A stretch of 64,000 nucleotides of DNA, from assembly GCF_964656455.1 (NCBI RefSeq), contig NC_135722.1, forward strand, positions 108,816,234 through 108,880,233, read 5' to 3'. Below, piece by piece: positions 58,285 through 64,000 of this stretch; position 1 is the stretch's first letter; each line of letters opens with the position of its first letter. Source of the stretch: Halichoerus grypus (taxonomy: Eukaryota > Chordata > Mammalia > Carnivora > Phocidae). Position numbers and translations under genes: made by a program. The notes beneath the pieces are model-generated. The model had not been told where the DNA came from and did no database searches. It worked only from the letters and a program-made list of their open reading frames with translations.

Positions 58285-59089
58285 AATGAGATACCACCTT
58301 ACACCAGTTAGAATGACAAAAATTAACAAAACAGGAAACAACAAATGTTGGCAAGGATGTGGAGAAAGGGGAACCCTCTTACAATGTTGGCGGGAATTCA
58401 AGTTGGTGCAGCTACTTTGGAAAACAGTGTGGAGGTTCCTCAAGACATTAAAAATAGAGCTACCCTACGACCCAGCAATTACACTACTGGGTATTTATCC
58501 CAAAGACACAGATGTAGTGAAAAGATGGGGCACGTGCACCCCAATGTTTATAGGAGCAATGTCCACAATAGCCGAACTGTGGAAGGAGCCGAGATGTCCA
58601 TTGACAGATGAGTGGATAAAGAAGATGTGGTCCATATATACAATAGGATATTACTCAGCCATCAGAAAGGATGAATACCCACCATTTGCATCGACATGGA
58701 TGGACCTGGAGGGGATTATGCTGAGTGAAATAAGTCAAGCAGAGAAAGACAATTATCATATGGTTTCACTCATATGTGCAATATAAGGAATAGCACAGAG
58801 GACCGTAGGGGAAGGGAGGGAAAACTGAAGGGGGAGAAATCAGAGAGGGAGACAAACCATGAGAGACTCTGGACTCTGGGAAGTAAACTGAGGGTTGCTG
58901 AAGGGAGGGGGATGGGGTAACAGGGTGATGGGCATTAAGGAGGGCACGTGTTGTGATGAGCACTGAGTGTAATATGCAACTAATGAATCATTGAACACTA
59001 CATCAAAAACTAATGATGTACTATATGGTGGCTAACTGAACATTATAAAAAAATTTAAAAAAATAAAATTGTATTTTTAACAATGAAAA
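58285..59089 (+). mobile_element. L1 3' end, plus strand (5'-truncated)
   Basis: Same L1 3' region as at 29959-31019 (GAGATACCACCTTACACCAG, AAGAAGATGTGGTCCATATA, CACTCATATGTGCAATATAA). Duplications AATTATCAGAATGT-type at 58271-58284 and 59090-59103. The long open frame here is L1-derived. Confidence 0.95.
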
Positions 59090-59130
59090 AATTATCAGAA
59101 TGTTGATTTTTTTAAAAAAAATTACCAATA

Positions 59131-59343
59131 GGGGCGCCTGGGTGGCTCAGTTGGTTAAGCGACTGCCTTCGGCTCAGGTCATGATCCTGGAGTCCCGGGA
59201 TCGAGTCCCGCATCGGGCTCCCTGCTCAGCGGGGAGTCTGCTTCTCCCTCTGACCCTCCCCCTCTCATGCTCTCTGTCTCCCATTCTCTCTCTCAGATAA
59301 ATAAATAAAAATCTTTAAAAAAAAATAAAATAAAATAAAAAAA
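59131..59343 (+). mobile_element. Can-SINE, plus strand
   Basis: GGGGCGCCTGGGTGGCTCAG head, (TCTC) stretch, AGATAAATAAATAAAAATC tail and an A/T-rich extension. Flanked by AAAAATTACCA-type duplications. Confidence 0.95.
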
Positions 59344-60929
59344 TAAAAAAAATTACCAGTACATATCTGTATCCGTATATTCATTATTTTAACATTCAAA
59401 CTGCGAATGAAGAGGCCAATTCATATAAGCACTAAAAAAAAAGCTTTACTTTGTTTTAATCCTGGGAACAATATGATTATGTAAAAATATCCCTTTAGAA
59501 TGGAAAGTTATAAAGAGGGAAGTGAAAAATCATGTGTTCCGTGAAATGATTGATGTTCCCTTTCCTCCATCCTGCTGTCTCTCTCTCCCCACATACACAA
59601 ACTCACAGATGTATTTAGAAACATAACCATGTAAGATACTCTGTGACCTGCACTTTCCTTTTTTCAAAATAACCGCCGAGGACTCTGATGAGTAAGGCAA
59701 GCAGCGTGAGCCTGTGAGGGCAGGGGAAAGCCACCCAGGGCTGACTGGGGGGTGGGGGGGTCTCCGAGGTGTCCTCAGGCTGTCCCTTCTGTCCTGTCAC
59801 TGAGCACCTTGTATCTCAGAGAGCACGTCTTGGTCAGAGACGCCGTTGGAGTTGCAGCTCTTACTGGTACCGCGAGCAGCCCTCCAGCCAGCAAGAAAGA
59901 GGAAGACACAGAAGACTCAGGCCCCTCCCTTTCAGGGAGCCTTCTCTTCCTGGAAGCCAAGAACCACCACTGAGTCCCCACAGAGTAAACTCAGGGCAGC
60001 ACAGAAATGGTGAAGTGAAGTGTTTGTTCTACGTGGCCAAAGGCCTAGCTAAAAACATGCAGTTTCTATCAGGAAAGGGGGGAAAAAAACAGATACTGGG
60101 GCTCTTCGACGGTCTCTGCCAGAGATGGCTTCCATATCTGATGGCTGTCTAATATTCTATTTTACGGAGGTATCAGAATGCATTTTACTATGTTAGGGAA
60201 TTTCCAAATTTATTATTATCTTACACAGTTTTATAATAAATAAATTTCCTCATAAATACATCTTCAAGTTTCTCTCTGATAATATTACTGGATTACTCTC
60301 AGAACTAAAATGACAGGGTCCAAAGCATTAAAATTTAAATCTTCTAAATAGGGTAGTGCTAAAAAAATTGTCCAAATGTGCACTCCCCTTGAGCTGAATG
60401 TAATATGGCCCATTTTCCTATATTTTCACCAGCATGATGCATCATCTATTTTGTTCATTTATCAGGCCAAAATCCAAATTACTCTAATTTTTGTTTGCTT
60501 TCAAACTTGGGTAAGCATCCTCTCCCATGCTTATAGGTCACTGTATACAAGTTAAATGTTAGCTGGGGCTTCGTCTCGGTCCACCAGCTCTGAGTAGGGC
60601 GGCCATAACCTTCCAGGAGCTGCTCGCTGGGCCACCGCTTTGGCTTCAAGCCCTGCCAGGGCTGCTTCTCTTACCTGAAAGGCACAACCTTACTTGAGAA
60701 TTTGCTCACCCCTTTGCCTGAACCGATCAGCCTTCTCATCCCCACGACGACCTGACTTGCTACTGCCCTTCTTGGGGCATCCACTAAATGAACACCTTAT
60801 CAGCAGCCTCACTGCTCTAAACGAAATAGCCAGCCTTGTCCTGCTTCTGATACTCCCTACATCCTTACCCTTCTTGATTATTTTTCCACAGGACTGATTA
60901 CTTATGACACACGACATAATTTACTACTT

Positions 60930-61065
60930 ATATGTGCATCTCAACCCATGAGAATATAAGCACCACGAGGGCAGTGATTTGTTCTCTGTTACGGGATTCA
61001 CAGAGTTCAGAGCAGTGCCGGGCACAGAGCAGACCCTCACTTCTTGACTAGATGAATGAATCCAT
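60930..61065 (+). repeat. L2 3' end
   Basis: AATATAAGCACCACGAGGGC ... CAGAGCAGTGCCGGGCACAG ... GACTAGATGAATGAATCC follows the L2 3' end. Confidence 0.75.
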
Positions 61066-61464
61066 GTACAAAACGTGATGTTGTGGAGCTCTGGAGATAA
61101 AATACGTATTTTTGCAAATGGCTTTGCAATACAAACTATTTTCTTGGCAATACAAAACTTAGGGTTTTTTGTGGGTTTTTTTTAAGTTAGTGATTAGTTT
61201 GTTGGTTTTTTTTTTCCTATTTTATCAAACCTACTTATTTTTTTTTTTTCTAGATTCTTCTCTGGGAACATCTATTATTTATGTGCTAAAAATTCGTAAT
61301 ACATTTTTTCCTTCACAATCAAACATCATTCCTTCCATGAACAGTGTTGGTGTGATTGTTCTCTGCCTGATGTTATAGTAGCTGTCAGGAATGTAACCAT
61401 GAACAAGACAGACGAGTTTGCTACATCCACGGAGCTTACTTAATATAGATAACTAACACACACA

Positions 61465-61785
61465 GCTAGTGTCTGAATGCTTGTGTCCCACAATTCATGT
61501 GTTGAAATCTTATTGCCCAGTGTGACGCTATTAGAAGGTCTCTGGGAGGTACTTAGGGTCACGGGCTGGGCCCTCAGGAATGGCGTTAGTGACTGTATAA
61601 GAGGCTACAGGGAGATCCCTGACCCCTTCCTCCACATGAGGATTCAAGGACACGTCTGCAAGGGCCTTCACCTGACTGTGCTGGCACCCTGGTCTCAGAC
61701 TCCCAGCCTCCGGAACTGTGGCAGTCCATTTCTGCTGTTAACAAGCCACCAAGTCTATGGTACTTTGTAGCCCACATGGACCAAA
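61465..61785 (+). mobile_element. MaLR-type LTR (MST/MLT-like)
   Basis: TGTCCCACAATTCATGTGTTG, TGGGCCCTCAGGAATGGCGT, GACTCCCAGCCTCCGGAACT and AAGTCTATGGTACTTTGTAG follow the same plan as the LTR at 9440-9742. Confidence 0.65.
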
Positions 61786-63274
61786 ACACATGTCAGGTTT
61801 TAAACTGAACTAAGAATCTTAGTCCAGCTCTGTTCCTCTTTCTAGAAGCATTGTGCTGATGGCTGGCACTTCCATGCACACTCTTGTCATTGCCAGAAAC
61901 CTTGCTTCGCAAGTTAATTTCTTATTTTTCTCCTTTTACAACAAATCGGTCACCGACACTGCCAATTCTACTTCCTGACTTCCAAATCTCTTCTGTTCTC
62001 CCCATACCCACTCTCACCGATTCATGTCCAACAACCTTAACCTTCATCGGAAATAGTGCATAGACTCATCCCTGGTCAACCTCAACCCACATGTGTCTCC
62101 TTTGGAAATGTAACTGGACTTCCATCAGAGAGACTGCTCTGTACGGAATGTCAGCCATCGGTCTACTAGCTCCCTGTCCTTCTCAGAACCATATGCAAAC
62201 CTGGTCTCACAATTCACACACTCTGTTGTGCCCTCACTCCCTTCAACTTTTCCTCTTCCATCTGGAAGCCCATCTACGATGACTTACCCTTCCCTGTGTC
62301 ATGCTCTCTGTGCGTCTATGTGTTCTAGGTGCCCTTCTGCGTCCTAATCTCATGCCCAGGAATGACCACACCCCCCATTTCCAGAACCCTTTTAGCTGTC
62401 TAATCCCTGATTATGCCTCATAATAGTAGTTTAATAATAATAAAAAATAGTCACAGTGGCAGTATGTGCAAACAGGAGAAAAAATATTCATCTTGAATGT
62501 TTTTATTTATGCTAGGAACTTGGTAAAACATTCTATAAACATTTCTGCACTGAAGATTCAGCTCAGATACCAGCTCCTCAAAGAAATTTTCTTTGATAAT
62601 TTTCTCCCAACTATTGGGTACTCCTCCAGTATGTTTTCACATGTGTTAAGAGGCAGTATGTATCAGACAGGGTCCACGCAAGACAAAAGACACCACTCCA
62701 TATAGATGAAGCAATTAAACTTAATATAGAGATTTCGCAGTCTGGTGTTCAAACACTGAAAACAAAAAGAGGGAATATGGAGGAAACATAGGTGATATCT
62801 GCAGGAAGCATCTAGCCGTCAATTCTAAGGTGGAGGGGTAGTAAAAGAAGGAGCTGAAGTTATCAAAATCAAAATGCTGCAAAATTAGGATGCACACCTC
62901 CGAGGAAGGGGCTCGGTGGAGTGCTGTTGGTGTTTTAGAGCCTGGACATGGCAGTGCCAGTTCCTCAGCGGGTGGGATTAGGTGGGCTCTAGGAGTGATG
63001 GGATTAGCCTGGATCAGAAACTAACCACTACTTCTGGAGCGAAGGGTCACTGTGGACAGGAACCGAGAAATGAGTAGGTTCTTCTCTCACCCTGGTTTTC
63101 TTATCTCCGTCTTTGCTCCTTAATGGCAGAACCTAACGGGAGGTAGGCTGACCAGAGTAATTTGGAGTTTGTAGAATTCCATCCCCAGTACCAGAGAGAA
63201 GAGTATCATGCCTGGCATTGTCCTCTGTTGCTGGTCAAGTTCATGCTGCTCCTCTCTTCTTGATGCTACAATAG

Positions 63275-63305
63275 TATTACCACCACCAACACCACCACCA
63301 CAACA
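63275..63305. repeat. (ACC)n-like microsatellite
   Basis: Imperfect run of ACC/AAC trinucleotides. Confidence 0.8.
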
Positions 63306-64000
63306 AAATAATAAAGAGAAAGGTTGTTTACCTGTGTCATTCAGGATTCAATCAAAAGACAGAAGCCTCTGGAAGTTAGTAAAATGGTCTATGTGAGGTT
63401 GATGCTTCTTTGTGTATGACTGGAGCCAGAAGTCCACCGGGCAACTGAAGATGGATTTGAAGTGAAGGGAGCAAGACAAGCTGAAACCTGCAAGGATCAG
63501 ATAGAAGCCAAGATAATGGTCATCAGCCTCTCACTGTTTCCAAGCCTCCAACTTAGAAATGGATGTGTCCTGCAGGAGAAGCTCACGCTAAACTCACACC
63601 CGGAGCTAAACGTTCATCTGACCCAAGAGTTGTAAAAGCTGAAGGAGAAACTCTGGCTGGACCTGGAGGAGTTGGGAACTGGCTATTTTCTCAAGCCAAG
63701 CATGTGAGTGGCAGCTTATGTCCTTCACTGACCATCCATGTTTAAAAAGCACGTGGCTACTGCTTCCAAATCTTCCAAATTTCATGAAAAATATCTCATG
63801 TGCATGAAGCTAACTTGAAAATTTGCATGGAAGGAAATTTTGAGAAACCTAGTTCTAGCTTAGCTAAATGGATGTAATATAAAACTAAAAATGTGACCTG
63901 CATATCAACACTATAAATATGTATGTATATATGCTTATAATATTGATTTTCTCTTCCCTTCTACATTCTTTTTCTAAATGATACCATTGAATTTCATGGT

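Larger units (their letters stand above)
57593..64000. other. Right intergenic flank
   Basis: It holds SINEs, an L1 3' end, an L2 end, a MaLR-type LTR and a short ACC microsatellite (about 63275-63305). No gene or gene fragment was recognised. In mammals DDI1/PDGFD lie beyond CASP12 on this side, but they are not in the window. Confidence 0.6.

Noticed and set aside
58286..58786. 166-codon frame downstream of CASP12
   Set aside because: L1 3' end, flanked by target duplications.
1..64000. CRISPR arrays, operons, bacterial promoters, stand-alone tRNA or rRNA genes
   Set aside because: Mammalian nuclear DNA. tRNA-like sequence is confined to SINEs.

Overview
The window is nuclear DNA from a carnivoran mammal. 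The recurring tRNA-derived SINE has the 'GGGCGCCTGGGTGGCTCAGTC' head and the TCTC/AAATAAATAAA tail of Carnivora Can-SINEs. The copies read like those of arctoid caniforms (bears, seals, mustelids and relatives) rather than dog SINEC_Cf or the cat variant. Genes are split into exons with GT/AG borders. About half of the intergenic DNA is L1, SINE, LTR and older repeats. The species cannot be fixed from the sequence alone.

Region by region: (1) 1-9.9 kb is intergenic. It holds a decayed class I endogenous retrovirus on the minus strand with its LTR at 5445-5889, an opposite-strand LTR split by a SINE, a Tigger DNA-transposon remnant, a MaLR-type LTR and an unusual 27-bp-arm hairpin. (2) 10.1-26.8 kb, plus strand, is an inflammatory caspase gene built as CASP1 CARD + CASP1 linker + CASP4 CARD + CASP4 protease. 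This is the Carnivora-specific CASP1/4 fusion. Ten coding exons splice to an intact 484-codon frame with catalytic His and Cys present, plus a 3'UTR exon and AATAAA. (3) 26.8-40.8 kb is a repeat-rich spacer with an L1 3' end, a 5-kb minus-strand L1 carrying three nested SINEs, and other SINEs. (4) 40.8-57.6 kb, plus strand, is CASP12 with intact protease exons and catalytic residues. A 3.4-kb segment carrying its CARD exon and linker exons is duplicated in tandem inside the gene (41821-45263 and 45282-48703). (5) 57.6-64 kb is intergenic: SINEs, another L1 3' end, an L2 end, a second MaLR LTR and microsatellites.

Together this is the caspase-1 subfamily cluster (human order CASP12-CASP4-CASP5-CASP1-CARD16/17/18), reduced to two genes. 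Both start with an ATGGCTG mini-exon and both carry an interferon-response (ISRE-like) motif about 30-45 bp upstream of the ATG. The most striking point is that both genes can encode proteins with two CARDs in tandem. CASP1/4 does so by gene fusion, which is known in Carnivora. CASP12 does so by an intragenic duplication that I have not seen described. The exon-bearing part of the CASP12 duplication is about 99.8% identical while its 3' edge has diverged several percent, which suggests gene conversion (or an assembly artefact that must be excluded).
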